Part shown: in pieces, positions 21,020 to 32,220 of the stretch | Numbering within the stretch: the stretch's first letter is position 1 | Layout: the number at the start of each line of letters is the position of its first letter | Origin: Pycnococcus provasolii | Lineage: Eukaryota > Chlorophyta > Pseudoscourfieldiophyceae > Pseudoscourfieldiales | Length of the DNA stretch: 64,000 bases | Direction: 5' to 3' | Assembly: GCA_049487715.1 (NCBI GenBank) | Contig: CP150590.1 | Location: forward strand, 178,695-242,694 | Position numbers and translations under genes: made by a program | Notes under the pieces: generated by a model | The model's input: only the letters and a program-made list of their open reading frames with translations | What the model was told of the DNA's origin: nothing | Database searches by the model: none

Positions 21020-21519
21020 AAAGTTGGCTAATCTGCTAGGAGGTTTATGATTTTTCCCACACATTTATGTAGTAATTAAAAACGGATTCTCCGCAAGTGC
21101 CACCCAAACCTCAGGAGTAAATTGAGGAGGTTACTGCTTCTTCCCACACATTTATGTAGTTATAAAATTTCTCCGGCCGCGTCCCTCGCGTCCCTCGAAT
21201 CATTCGCCATTTCACCCTCCCTCGAATCTCCATCCGTAAAGGTCGTCGTTGTAGCTGCGTTGCCTCCGCTGTCTCCGGACGCGCAACGGCTCCGTTGGGC
21301 TCCAAAGTATATTCACGTGTGTATTCACTTGCTTGAATATTTAATTAATTTCACTTGCTTGCTTGCTGTTTGTGTTGGGAATACCGCCTTCAATACGTGC
21401 ACACGCGTGGATACACACTGGCTCGCACACTTGCTCGCTTGCTTGCTCGCTCGCTGACTTGTTTGTGAATCCTTGCGTGCTTACTGGCCTTCTTCTTCTT
21501 CTTCTTCTTCTTCTTCTTG

Positions 21520-22966
21520 ATGTTCACGTTAAGGATGGCGGGTTCCCAACGGAGGCTTAATACTCGTGTTGGTATGCTGTTCGTTTTTTGTGTGCTTTTG
21601 AATATTTTGTGTCCCACGTACACAAACACAGGTGTTAAGCTCGTCGCTGCAGACGCACACATCTCGGACGATCCGGAGACGACGACGGCGTTTCACGCGT
21701 AAGTTCTCCTCTACATACAAATGGCCATGCTCTGAAATGAACTTTCTCACACTCACACGGTATCACAGGTTGCACGGCGACACGCAAGCCATCTTGACGA
21801 AACTGCACAGGGATCCTAAGCTTGTGCACGAAAGCCACCCGCTCGTCGCGTCGAACGCAAGTCCGCTGTTCATCGCCGCGAATACCAGCGCGACGGAGAT
21901 CGTCGACCTTCTGCTGCAGTACTACGCGAATGCCACCGCCGTCGACGCGGTGTCTGGACTCACGCCGCTCACGTCGTTCGTCAGAAACGGGAGAGGGACG
22001 GACGTCGCGCGACAGCTGCTCGCAAACGGCGCGAACCCGACGAAACCTGACAAAACCGGCAAGTCCGCCGCGGCGTACGTCGCCATGCTCCTCAGCAGAG
22101 TCAAGCAGAGCGACCGCAACATCGAGGAAGCGAGGCGGCTCGTCGAACTCACGCAGCTGTTTGACATCTACAGCGTGCAAGGTGCGGAGGGTTTCGAGGA
22201 TGCGCCCGGCGCGTGGAGAATGCACGCGTACAACAGCAAGGATGCGCACCCCGACGCGTCGTTCTTCTACCACGTCGACAGCGGCAGGCAGCGGTACAGC
22301 AAGCCTGCGTCGTTGGCATGGACGCGCATCGTGCGCAACGCGACGAGTGCCGGGACGGGCGGCCACACGATGCTCGCTCGCGTGTTCGTGAACCAGGTGA
22401 CGGGTCAAACTCTGCTCCGCGTTCCGAAGGCGCTTCGGTGGCGGTTCATTCGCACGCCGACGGGCGACGAGTACTGGATGAGCACGGAGAGCAACTCGAG
22501 TTTGGCGGAGGCGCCGATCGAGCTTCCGGAGGAGATGGCGCGCGAGATTCGCGCGCTTCCGAATGCGTTCTGGACGAACAAGGTTCTCGGCGTGAACCAG
22601 TGGTCGGAGCCTGATGTTGGCGGGTGGAATGTCGCGGCGGATCGCCACGGTCGTGCGTACTACGTTCACGAGCGCACGGGGGAGAGTTCGTGGCTGAAGC
22701 CTCCCGAGTTTGCGTGGATGATGATTGTGAACAACGACGCGCGCACGAGTGCGACTCACCCGTACTGGTACGTGAACGAGAACACGGGCGAGCGCACGTG
22801 GGACGAGCCTGAGGCTGTGGCATGGACGCTGATGGACGAATTGAGCGGCGAGTTGGCGCGGTACCGCCCGTGTCCCGCGATGACGAGCGGCGAGGCGAGC
22901 GAGAAGAGCAGACACTTCTCCATGAAGAAAGGTGGTGGTCACAGCAATAATAATATTGAGTTGTGA
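21520..22966 (+). CDS. Signal peptide - ankyrin - WW-repeat protein, two exons
   Basis: Exon 1 is 21520-21698 and exon 2 is 21769-22966, joined by a 70-nt intron with GTAAGT donor and CACAG acceptor. The frame is kept and gives 458 aa. The N-terminus has a signal-like segment (GMLFVFCVLLNILCP). Ankyrin-like repeats follow (SPLFIAAN, LTPLTSFV). Then come about four WW-like modules with paired Trp and central aromatic residues: W...FFYHVDSG, W...AYYVHERTGESSW, and W...YWYVNENTGERTW. WW and ankyrin modules usually act in the cytosol, so the apparent signal peptide is odd. The substrate or partner is unknown, though Pro-rich ligands are likely for the WW modules. Confidence 0.7.
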
Positions 22967-24387
22967 TGATTTGTTTGTTTGATTGATTGTTGTGGAAGGT
23001 GCGTGCGTGAGTGCGTGCGTGCATTGATTTTTTTTTATTTTTTATTGAGTAAGTAAGTAAGTTGATTATTTATTTTAGTATTTTTTGGGGCAAGATAGAT
23101 GCGTTCGTTCCTGAAGCACTTGAGGAGAAGCGTGTACGTTTTTGGTTGGACTGGTCAATGTACCGCCAATCATATTGCATTAGTGAGTGAGTGTACTACG
23201 ATGCACATGCATCCTGAATTAATTCGTCCGCGGCTCTCTCTCTTCTTAACTTGAAACACGGTAAGTTTATTATTCAGGAAACTACCTACTACCGATCGGC
23301 CGTGTGAATAGTAAGCCTTTTTTTGAAAATACAAACATCGGGCGGGAAACAACTGAACACGACCGTTCCTCCTGGTCCCATTTGGCACTCTCGAGACGAT
23401 CTTCGACGATCAGGGAGGGGGGGAGGGTGGGCCGCCTGTGAGTTGTGACGCGGCATATATATGGAGACGAGGATTTCACGAGCCAGAGAGAGACACACCC
23501 GTGGAAGGAATCTGATACGCTTTTTCCGGACCCTTTTGGACGCTTCCCGATTGAACGGGCAGGCTGGCCAACTTACTTGAGTGCTTTTGTCGGCAAGCTA
23601 AGAAGAAACCAACGAGAGAGAGACTCGCTGATTCGGTGTGGATAAAAAACGACAACGGATGATAGAGGAGAGAGGGTGAGGACTGAGGCGATTCCACGTC
23701 ACCCTTTTTATAATGCGCATTTGGCTAAAGGTAAAGGCACGCCAGTTCCTAATAACTTCAAGGGAGGTAACTTAGCGAGGGCTGGCATCCAAAAGGGAAA
23801 AAGTAGGTGGAAAAGGGCAAAAAAAAGGGATGGGAAAATGGCGACAGAACGTATGTGAAAATGTCGACAAGAGAGGGAACCTCGACCAAATTCCCTGCCC
23901 AAACAAACAAGTTTTTTTTATGGGGACAGTCCAAGAAAACCCACCCACCCCCCACCGAACCTCTCTCACTAGGGGAAATCCGCGCCCAAACTTCCCCCCT
24001 GCTCCATCCACGTGCCCAAACCCCTCAACCGAATTGGGGGAGTATGTGGCCGAAAAGAAAAGCCCCCTCCTGCCAGCATGTCCAACCCCCTAATCCCCCG
24101 CCCAAATCCACCCTACGTTAGTAGGCTCCCCCGACCAACTCAGCGCGTTGTTGGGATTCGCCCCATCCGCTTGGATCCCAGACCTGATTGGATGGGAAGT
24201 TCTCCACCTAGGGTCCCCTCGTGGACCAAATCTAATCCCCCCCCTGGGAATTTAGGCGACGGGACAAGTCCACCTCACCCTCGCCGCCCCCTGTTCCTGT
24301 TCTCCCCCCCCCCCCCCCCTCCGCTCTGCCCCCCCCAGGGTTCATTCTCCGCCTGTCCTGTCAGCTCACTCTCATCATCAGCTTATA
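22967..24387. other. Gene-free stretch, C-rich toward the right end
   Basis: AT-rich 3' flank (23025-23090), then unassigned sequence, then a strongly C-rich strand (23930-24345) with a polyC run at 24306-24320. The many short open frames here are composition artefacts. Confidence 0.5.
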
Positions 24388-25098
24388 ATGTCCGCGTCGC
24401 ACCTGTTGAGTTTAGCCGGCGAGCACATCTCTCACTTCCATGAGCACACCACTGCTGCTATTCAGCCTCACTTGTCACACATTCAGCACACGACGGGTGA
24501 GTTCTTTCACAGCTCGGTGAATCCTATGGTGGGTGCGGTTGGTGGTTCCATAGGCCAACACATTCAGGGTGCGTCGAATACGGTGGTTCACGGCTCTCAG
24601 GCTGTGATTCAGCATTTATCGGGATTCTGCCACCACCTTCCTCTTCCTGGTATGGTAGGGGGTGGTCCTTCACCACAACAGGTGAACTGGGCGCTTCGTG
24701 GGTTCGTTCCTCCGAAACACCTGCGCATGGAGAACTTGAGCTATCCGCACGTCTCGAATCCGTGTGAAAGCACGGAGGAACGGCTGAGGGAGTTGGGTTT
24801 GCCCGTGGCTAATTTAACGCGTTCCGCTCAGACCAACAACAACAACAACAACCAGCAGCAAGATGAACACGCCGCCGCCGCTCTTCTGTCGTCGAGTCCC
24901 ATCCAAGGACTCGTACCTTTGGCCACGCAAGCGCAAGCGCAAGCGCAAGCACCCGCACCATCCCCGCCGAGCTTGGGGGACAATAACTCTTCAGAGTTCG
25001 ACTTCAACAACTCGAAGGGACAGCAAACAACACTCGAACAGCACCTCTCCGCCATGTCGCTCTCAGAAAGCGGAAGCACGACCGTCATTGCGCCATGA
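24388..25098 (+). CDS. Unknown 236-aa protein with amphipathic N-terminus and disordered tail
   Basis: ATG at 24388 follows a C-rich leader. Residues 1-90 have periodic His/Gly/Val spacing suggesting amphipathic helices (HLLSLAGEHISHFHEHTTA, VGGSIGQHIQGASNTV), a pattern that can coat membranes or lipid droplets. A short conserved-looking core (VNWALRGFVPPKHLRMENL) follows. The C-terminal half is Asn/Gln/Ala-rich and low complexity. No family is recognised. Codon use and length support a real gene. Confidence 0.5.
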   Translation: MSASHLLSLAGEHISHFHEHTTAAIQPHLSHIQHTTGEFFHSSVNPMVGAVGGSIGQHIQGASNTVVHGSQAVIQHLSGFCHHLPLPGMVGGGPSPQQVNWALRGFVPPKHLRMENLSYPHVSNPCESTEERLRELGLPVANLTRSAQTNNNNNNQQQDEHAAAALLSSSPIQGLVPLATQAQAQAQAPAPSPPSLGDNNSSEFDFNNSKGQQTTLEQHLSAMSLSESGSTTVIAP

Positions 25099-25300
25099 CA
25101 CAGGCGTCTTTTCTTTTTATGTATTGACCTGACCTGACTGGCCGTCATTCACAAAAAACAAAAATGTGTTTGCGTATTTTGTTTTTTTTTGTACCTGTTT
25201 TTGTTCACACTTTCTCTAAATAATCATAATATAATATTATAAAAAAAAGTAATAAAGTAAAAGTAAGTATGGGATATTATAAAAAATATAAATATTACAA

Positions 25301-26632
25301 CTACAACACGTCGCACGCTCGTGAAGACAACAACGCAACGGTATCCCTCCACAGCTCGTCGGACATGCTTTCGTCGCGGCTCTTCGAAGAACCGCGGTCC
25401 AACGACGCGCCTGCCAAGTACGAACCGCTCGGCCAACGCAAATTTGACGTCAAGCACGCATACACAACCGCACGCGCCGCATCCGCGCCGTCGCGAAGCG
25501 TCCATCCCGCGCCTATCGCATCCTCCTCCTCGACGCCGACACCTGACGAAGGAAGGCACGACGTCGAAGATGCCCTCAGCGCCTCGAAAAAGTGAAGCGC
25601 GGCGCGCCGCGTCTCCTCCACACCCCACAAAACCCAACGCAACGTCGACGAGAGACTTCTCTGCAAACTTCCGCCGCTAAGCACGTACCCTGGATGCACG
25701 GCGTACACCTTGACGCGCTTGTAGTTGTTCGTTCGCGCACGCGACGCCAACTCACGCACGAAGAGCAAGTTCATCAGCATGCTCTGCCCGTAGCTGAGCC
25801 ACGGGTCGTAGTAGTACGGAGGCACGATGTGCGCGACGTACCCAGGCGGCAGTTCGTCGTCCGTGTGCTTGCGCGGCGTGAATTCGCCGTGCCTCGTTCC
25901 TCGTCCGACGTGAGGCGGCTGTCTTCTGTACGTGAAGTGGTGCATGGAAGACACGAGGAAGATGACGCGCGCCGTTCCGTGCAGGTTTTGCGTTTGGTTT
26001 CCTTTGAGGAGGTCTTCTTCAGCGGCTTGCGCCATGTGCGGAATGAGCGCGTGCGTCAGCACGGCCCGCGCGAGGTAGTTGACGGCGAACTGCGCCTCGA
26101 ATCCGTCCGCCGTGATTTCATACCTTGGCGAGGGCGGTGCGGCGGCGGCGTGAATGAGAAGCTTTAAGTGAAATCGGTGGAGCTTTATAAACGACACAAT
26201 GGATGAGGAAACACTTTTCGAGTTTTCGACGGTGGAGAGATCGCCAACGATGAAGAAAACACGACGACTAAGCTCCTCCTCCTCCTCCGAAGCAGATGAC
26301 GACGAATGACCAGGAAGCCTATGATGACGATCATCATTGTCGTCGTCCAGAGTCACACTCGCATCCTCCCCTGCAAGCTCTCCCATGCGACGTCCAGACA
26401 AGCACAATGGTGGCAGAGCACTCCTCAACTTCAAAACAGAGTCTTCACAAGAGCAAAGACAAAGAATTCGTCCATTCCAAGGGAAAGATGAACTTCTCTT
26501 TTCTAGAAGTTCCAACAAGACATTACGCCCCATATAGCCACTAGCACCTGTTAACACGCACAGCTCAGAGGACGAAGCTGACGTGGCATTCCCACCACTT
26601 TGACTTGGCGCCGTCGTGGGCATCGCGGGCAT
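25301..26632 (-). CDS. Short-chain dehydrogenase/reductase, retinol dehydrogenase-like
   Basis: The start is taken at ATG 26632 (MPAMPTTA). The frame stays open upstream to 27040 through Pro/Gly-rich sequence, a polyG run and a foldback arm, which looks unrelated. The Rossmann motif TGASGYMG opens the domain. Other SDR landmarks are LLIHAAAA (NNAG position), VSSMHHF (catalytic Ser) and HPGYV. The catalytic YxxxK is YGQSM here: Tyr is present but Lys is replaced by Met (codon ATG for AAG), in an otherwise well-preserved context ending NLLFVREL. The enzyme may have lost or altered activity. A large acidic insertion (DDDNDDRHH) separates the first two strands. The substrate is unknown. Confidence 0.7.
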   Translation of the reverse strand: MPAMPTTAPSQSGGNATSASSSELCVLTGASGYMGRNVLLELLEKRSSSFPWNGRILCLCSCEDSVLKLRSALPPLCLSGRRMGELAGEDASVTLDDDNDDRHHRLPGHSSSSASEEEEELSRRVFFIVGDLSTVENSKSVSSSIVSFIKLHRFHLKLLIHAAAAPPSPRYEITADGFEAQFAVNYLARAVLTHALIPHMAQAAEEDLLKGNQTQNLHGTARVIFLVSSMHHFTYRRQPPHVGRGTRHGEFTPRKHTDDELPPGYVAHIVPPYYYDPWLSYGQSMLMNLLFVRELASRARTNNYKRVKVYAVHPGYVLSGGSLQRSLSSTLRWVLWGVEETRRAALHFFEALRASSTSCLPSSGVGVEEEDAIGAGWTLRDGADAARAVVYACLTSNLRWPSGSYLAGASLDRGSSKSRDESMSDELWRDTVALLSSRACDVL

Positions 26633-27037
26633 ATATATGGGGGAGCGAGAGAGACAAAAATAAATGCACGGATCCGGACACCCCCCCCCCCCCCCATTTT
26701 CCGGACGGGGGGAAGGAGGAGTCGTCGGTGTCGGCTGAGGCGTCCCAAGCGCTTGTGTCGCCGACGTTGGAGTCGGCATGAAGGCCGCCGCTGCCGCCGC
26801 GGAATTGTCAAGCTGCTCCCGCATTCGCGAGAGCTCCGTGGTTAGCGCAGCTACTCGCGAATTCATATCAGAAAACATCCTCCCCATGTAGCTAAGCGTC
26901 TCACGGATGTCTGCACCACCTTGTGTCGTCGGCGGACCGAGATACACAGCAGAATTTGGGAAAACCACGCGCCCGTCGCGGCTCCGCCGCCGGCGCCTCC
27001 CACGCGCCCGAAGCGGCTTCGCCGCACGCGCCCCTGG

Positions 27038-27128
27038 CATCCCAGAACGGTGTTGGTCATGAACGGTGTTGGTCTCTAGCCTACTTAGTGGGCGCTCCGC
27101 GCCACCTCACCAACACCGTTCTGGGATG
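27038..27128. repeat. Foldback with 20-bp perfect inverted repeats
   Basis: CATCCCAGAACGGTGTTGGT at 27038-27057 is the exact complement of 27109-27128, with a partial third copy between them (27060-27073). A second inverted pair (AACCACC and GGTGGTT) follows at 27182-27211. It is probably a miniature element. Confidence 0.75.
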
Positions 27129-27696
27129 TGCTGTCCCATGTAATACTACGTATGCGCCATCCACAATACTTTTTTTTGTCTAACCACCATCGACCGGTAA
27201 TGTGGTGGTTATTACAGGAGAATAAACCACCATCGACCGGGATCCCGCGGGGGCCGGGATCTTCCCTCACGTTTCTTGAAAATGAACCAACGAGGTATCC
27301 CGGAAATGCTAAATGAAGGGGAGAGACACAACCCTAACCCTGTGTTTTTTTGGACACAACCCTAACGGCCAAACCCTAACCCTTTTCGCCCCCCGAGTTC
27401 TTGGGAAAAACTCGGAAAAAGGGAGGGACCCGCACGCAGTGGGCCTTAATCACGCTCAAGGCCATCACGCTCGGCTCGGCGGCTCGGCGTTGTTGCGCTG
27501 TGGCAGGTCAGTATCAGCAGCACGCGTGCGTGTTGGCGTCGGCTCAGATAGTTGTGAGTGTGTGTGTGTGTGTCCTGACTCGCTTGCCTGACTGACTTGC
27601 GTGCGTCAAGCTTCAAGCAAGAAGAAGTGCTGTGGCTTGGGCTGTGGCTTGGGCTTGGGCTTGGCACCATAACAGGTGGTGGTGGCCACCACCATC

Positions 27697-29336
27697 ATGG
27701 GGTGTGCACCATCCTCCTCAGGCTCAGAAGACGCGAAGTTTACCTCCTTGCACGGCGCTAAGGTTGTTGCTGATGATTCTCAAGAAGCCGAGCTTGCCAA
27801 ATCCTCAAACCACGCAGAAGAAGAAGCGCCTGCCAGAACTATACTAAGCGACACGTATGGGCGAAATAGGAGCGAGGCTGCCGAAGTCATCAACGAGCCT
27901 GGACATGGGACATCTTCATCAGCCACTCGCAGCGCGACGGCAACGCGACGACGCTTGCCGTTGAACTCTACTTCTCCCTGAAAGAAAGAGGGCTCGACGT
28001 GTGGCTTGACGTGAAAATGAACAAACGCGATGTCGCTGCTATGGAAGAAGGTGCGAAGAATTCAACCATGGTAATCGCCATCGTCACGGACGGAGGTGAC
28101 AACAAAGAATCCGCGTACTTCCGTCGCCAGTTCTGCCTTCAAGAATTGAGATGGGCAAAAAGCGCAGGGGTGGCCATTCAGCCCGTCATACGGGTCGACG
28201 ACAAAAAGCGCGTCGGCGAATTCATCGCCAGTGCACCGGACGACCTCAAGAAACTCGGCAAAGTTGACTGGGTTGACTTAAATCGCGGAGACAATGAGTA
28301 CTGGAATGTGGGTGTGAACAAGCTGGTGAAACGTCTTGAGGAGGCGAGGAAGCGCGCGAACCTTGACCCGCTCGTGGAACTCAGAGCCCGCGATAAAAAG
28401 ACGAATCCCGCCTCCTCGCACTTCTTCGCGCAGGCAGACCCTCAGTTCGACATTGTATTCAGCTATCTAGCCAGTGAGGCGAAGATGGAAGCCAGGCTAC
28501 TCAAACAACGCCTCGAGGAACGAGGCTTGAAAGTGTACATGAGAAACAACTCTCAGCCTGGTGAGGACATTCGAGCTGTTAATATGCACTTCCTGGCGGC
28601 GAAACTCATAGTCATCTTTGGGTCCTCCACATATGGCGATCCAGGCACGACTACATTTGGCGGCACGAACAGGGAGCTTGACACCATCTTAGACAAAAAA
28701 ATTCCGTTTTTCCTAATTAAGATGTGCGACGAGTTTGAGCGAGTGAGAACACGATTCTTACTACCAGATTATATGATATACGATTTCTTCTGGGAGCCAG
28801 GAGACCCACTCAGCGACAGACTCGTTAACAAGGTCATTGAGCGTTTTGATAGTATAGTTGCAGAAAGAAAAGGAGACGGAGAAGAAGGCAGCGACGGAAA
28901 TTACGTCCATCCGCAGAGACATGGGTGGACGTACTTCCTCAGCCACAAGCAGAGTGACAGCGCGACAGAGGCGCTCGAGCTTACCCACCACCTTGGACGC
29001 GACGCGTGCTGGCTTGACGTTCACCAACGCGACGCGAGCGCAAAGGCCATGGAGAACGGCGTGCGTAACTCACAGTTCTTCGTGTGCATTCTCAGCCTGG
29101 GATACATGGAGTCGAAATGGTGTATGAAGGAACTCGAGTGGGCGTTCACGTTCAGCAAACCGATCATCCTGTGCTATCGCGCGGCGGACAACGTCGGCGC
29201 TCTCCTGCAACGACTGCCTAGCGAGTTTGCAAGTGTGAGCAATAACCCAGGCATCAAGTTAGACCGCTCGCACCCAGACTTCTTCCAGGTCGCCATAAAC
29301 ATGATACGCCAAAGGAGCAATCTTGATATGGCATAG
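27697..29336 (+). CDS. Triple-TIR protein with N-terminal myristoylation/palmitoylation signal
   Basis: An N-terminal exon from ATG 27697 begins MGCAPSSSG, a classic Gly2 myristoylation plus Cys3 palmitoylation start. The TIR frame (open from 27870, stop 29334-29336) is offset. A 32-nt GT-AG intron (27855-27886) would join them to ~535 aa, but the exact splice is unresolved. Three TIR modules follow. TIR1 is WDIFISHSQ to QELRWA. TIR2 is FDIVFSYLA to GGTNRELDTI. TIR3 is WTYFLSHKQ to SKWCMKELEWA. Each keeps a Glu in the helix position that is catalytic in NAD-cleaving TIR domains. A membrane-tethered NADase or scaffold in stress signalling is inferred. Confidence 0.7.
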
Positions 29337-29460
29337 CAACGTTCTGCGATGATGCGTTTCGAGGCTGTACGAGAACTTCGTCGAAAACGTGGAAAGTAGT
29401 GACATATACACTATACAATTATTCGGTTCAAAATCCTTTTTTGAATGATTTAAAAATACT

Positions 29461-31071
29461 TTACATGAACGACATAAATTTCGTTTCAAAAACGTGGTTG
29501 TTAAAGTTGTTGTCGATTGTGCCGATGTCCGTCGCCCACCCGTCCAAGTTCGCGACGTCCCACGCGCCGAGGCCGACGCCGACTGGCTGGCCGTGCTGCC
29601 TCGGCGTCGTCTCCGCCGCGTGCTCAACCGTAAGCACGTCCGGCGACGTCTTCTTTTTCTTCTTCATCTTTGGGATCTGCAGGCTGGGATCGCGGTGAAC
29701 CATGTCTGTCAAGAACACGTTTCTCCGTCGGGCGGCTGCTGTCATGGCGGTTGGCGGCGGCTTCGGACGATGCGTGGAGGGTGCGGCTGTGCTTGCGTAA
29801 CGCACGCTTCCGCGAGGCGTCGAGTTGCCCTCGACGTACAGGAACAGAGATGGCGCTGGTGCACCCATACCGTTGTTCGCGGCGTCCGGAGACGCGGCGG
29901 TTGTGGTCGCAGCCGCCGCCGTCTTCGGAGGGTGCATGGCGGTACGTCGTCTCTGATTTTCTGCGGCGTGGTCCGTCGTCATGAGGCGCGTGAAGGAGAG
30001 TGGCTGGCGCTGTCTTGGCGCATCCAAGTAGTTGTTCATGCGGTGGTGCGAGGCGTGCAAGCCTTTCGAGTTCGTGTATGCGTGCGCGTGTGCGCGCGGC
30101 GACAGGCCGATATCAGCGAGTACGTGCGAAGGCAGTTCGCGCGTTCCTGCGGTCTTAGGCTTTTGCGGCGGTTCGCGCGCCGTCTGCACAGCGAGCACGC
30201 GCGCCGTGCTGACGTTCCTCGCCGTTGGCGTTGGCAGATACGGGAGTGTGGGTACCTGTTGTTCAGGTGCTTGTGTTATGATTTTGATTTTGTTCGACGG
30301 CGTGGCGTTTGCGTTGAACGACTTCGCGGTGAGTGCAACGGGCATGAGGTGCGCGTTCTTGTAGTCCAATGAAACCATGTCGTTTTTCATGAGCCTGTTC
30401 GTTTTCAGTTTGTGGTTTGTCGCGGCGGCGAGTTTTCCGTTCCGAAGGAGCAGAAGGGCCGCCGCCTGTCGTTGTTGTTGTTGTTGTTGTTGTTTCAACG
30501 AGGCCTTTGGATTTGCCCCAGCTGCTGCATCTTGTCTTTTTCCATTCCCATTCCCACGCGAGGAGGATGCATAGTCTGCCGCGGCATCATATGTATGATG
30601 ACCACCACGATTAATCTCACGAGAATGATGGTGCAAGACAGAAACGCCACCACCTGAGACGAGTCTCCGCACACCTGATCCTGATGATGATCGAACTCCT
30701 GATCTGAGTGCTCCTCCTCCTGATGATTGCCCGACGACTCCTCCTCCCACAAGGGGACGTTGCCTCCTCCTGTTCCCGTACGAAACCAAAGGCGCCGGGC
30801 CCCTGAAAGATGATGATGATGAACCATTACCATTACCATTACCACCACCATTACCACCACCACCGAGGCCACCACCACCATCACCACCACGAAACTCCAA
30901 GGCCCCGGACGTTAACGCACCACCACCACCACCAGTGAGCTGACCATGGGAGGCATGATTCCCGGAGGAGCCTGAGGCCATATTCCCGGAGGAGCCTGAG
31001 GCCATATTCCCGGAGGAGCCTGAGGCATTCATGGCCATGGAGGAGGCCATTGCAACTTCTCCTGGGGGCAT
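29461..31071 (-). CDS. Low-complexity, mostly disordered protein (536 aa)
   Basis: ATG at 31071. The N-terminus has a 24-bp tandem repeat coding SGSSGNMA three times, then poly-Gly, poly-Asn/Gly and poly-Gln stretches. Short basic and Pro-rich motifs are scattered through the rest, and no globular domain is recognisable. The long frame persists despite the repeats, and motifs such as RNVFLTDMVHRDPSLQIPKM look constrained. I consider it a probable gene of unknown function; a partly spurious frame is possible. Confidence 0.45.
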   Translation of the reverse strand: MPPGEVAMASSMAMNASGSSGNMASGSSGNMASGSSGNHASHGQLTGGGGGALTSGALEFRGGDGGGGLGGGGNGGGNGNGNGSSSSSFRGPAPLVSYGNRRRQRPLVGGGVVGQSSGGGALRSGVRSSSGSGVRRLVSGGGVSVLHHHSREINRGGHHTYDAAADYASSSRGNGNGKRQDAAAGANPKASLKQQQQQQQRQAAALLLLRNGKLAAATNHKLKTNRLMKNDMVSLDYKNAHLMPVALTAKSFNANATPSNKIKIITQAPEQQVPTLPYLPTPTARNVSTARVLAVQTAREPPQKPKTAGTRELPSHVLADIGLSPRAHAHAYTNSKGLHASHHRMNNYLDAPRQRQPLSFTRLMTTDHAAENQRRRTAMHPPKTAAAATTTAASPDAANNGMGAPAPSLFLYVEGNSTPRGSVRYASTAAPSTHRPKPPPTAMTAAARRRNVFLTDMVHRDPSLQIPKMKKKKKTSPDVLTVEHAAETTPRQHGQPVGVGLGAWDVANLDGWATDIGTIDNNFNNHVFETKFMSFM

Positions 31072-31194
31072 GGAAATATTTCCCCCACAACCAACCAGGA
31101 ATGGAATGAGAAAATATTAAAATGATGGAAACCCCGAATGGAAATGGAAACCAACAACAAACAAATCCCTGGTGGAACCGTTAATCCAGGGGCT

Positions 31195-31330
31195 CCAAAC
31201 GGGGAACTTCGTTTGTACCACCCTGATCAACGGGGGAATCGGGTGGGGGAACTTCGTTTGTACCACCCCCTTTTAACGGTGGAATAGGCTGGGGGAACTT
31301 CTTTTGTACCCTATTTAACGGTCAATAAAG
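31195..31330 (+). repeat. ~50-bp tandem repeat, three units
   Basis: Three copies of GGGGAACTTCGTTTGTACC followed by an AACGG(G/T)GGAAT segment, with spacing near 50 bp. They lie directly upstream of the retroelement debris. Confidence 0.7.
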
Positions 31331-31486
31331 CGTGGGGATCTATACCCTTATAGGGTGGGATCGAGCGGACCCAATCAATCATCTCCTCCCGGGGAAGGGG
31401 TTTGGATTAGGGTATTCACCAAGTGGCAGATCCACTATACCGGTATGGCCAAAAACGCATACGGTATATACCGGTATATACCCTGT

Positions 31487-31920
31487 CACGCTGCCCTGGG
31501 CACGGCACTGTGCCACCTGCATACTTACTTCTAAAACCTCGCCACGGCACCACGCCACCTCCACCACCACACCTCAACTCGCCTTAGATCTCCTTTGTTT
31601 TCTCCGTCAGCCACACCACAACTTAAGGCACCACCTGTGCCACGTGTGTGTTCACCAAGCCAAATAGAGTCAAGAAGTTCTGTAACAAGTAAACACCAAC
31701 ACCACACCACACCTTGTCGTCAGCGTACGCCACAGACGTACACAAAAACGCGTCGACAACTAAAGTCGGTCGTCCAACTCCAAGGGGAGGGCAACACCCA
31801 ACCCCCCACCTAACGGTCCCTTTGTTAACAAACTCCCGACACCTTGGGGGAGGGTCCCAAACCTCAACCAACCTTCGCCAGGCAAAAGCCCTTGGGGTTG
31901 GGGGAAACCAAAACACCATC
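31487..31920. mobile_element. LTR-like retroelement fragment, also present at 55.1-55.5 kb
   Basis: The segment beginning ACGCTGCCCTGGGCACGGCA and running to ~31795 is repeated in inverted orientation at about 55070-55376. The following CTTGGGGGAGGGTCCCAAAC stretch recurs in direct but diverged form at 55382-55500. The segment is non-coding. Its association with copia-type coding remnants at both sites suggests LTR or leader sequence of one family. Confidence 0.6.
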
Positions 31921-31963
31921 TCCTATCGCCTCCTCTCCTCTCCTTAAACCCCAAACACATCTC

Positions 31964-32220
31964 TGTGAGACCTCCGGGGTTTGGGGCACTCCGCCTTGAT
32001 GGAGGGTGTTTCCTAACCCCCACATCTACTGATTGGGGACCCCGGATGGGCATTTGATTTAGATTCTAGAGGATTAGGTTTGTCACCCACTGGGATCCCC
32101 GGTGACCCAAGCTTTGGTCCCGGGACCTTTTGGTGACCTCCCCCTACTAGTAACTTAACCACTCTTAACAATTTTAGTGGCGTCGTTCCTCCTTGGAGAC
32201 AACCTAGGGAGGTTTAGGAT
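31964..32220 (+). repeat. 257-bp direct repeat, left copy
   Basis: Matches 33027-33283 base for base as far as I can read, starting at TGTGAGACCTCCGGGG and ending GGTTTAGGAT. It may be a duplicated edge of the copia element; the ends are not TG...CA. Confidence 0.9.

Noticed and set aside
21635-22942. 435-aa minus-strand frame opposite the ankyrin-WW gene
   Set aside because: Arg/His/Ala-rich antisense shadow caused by GC-rich codons. The plus strand has recognisable domains and splice sites.
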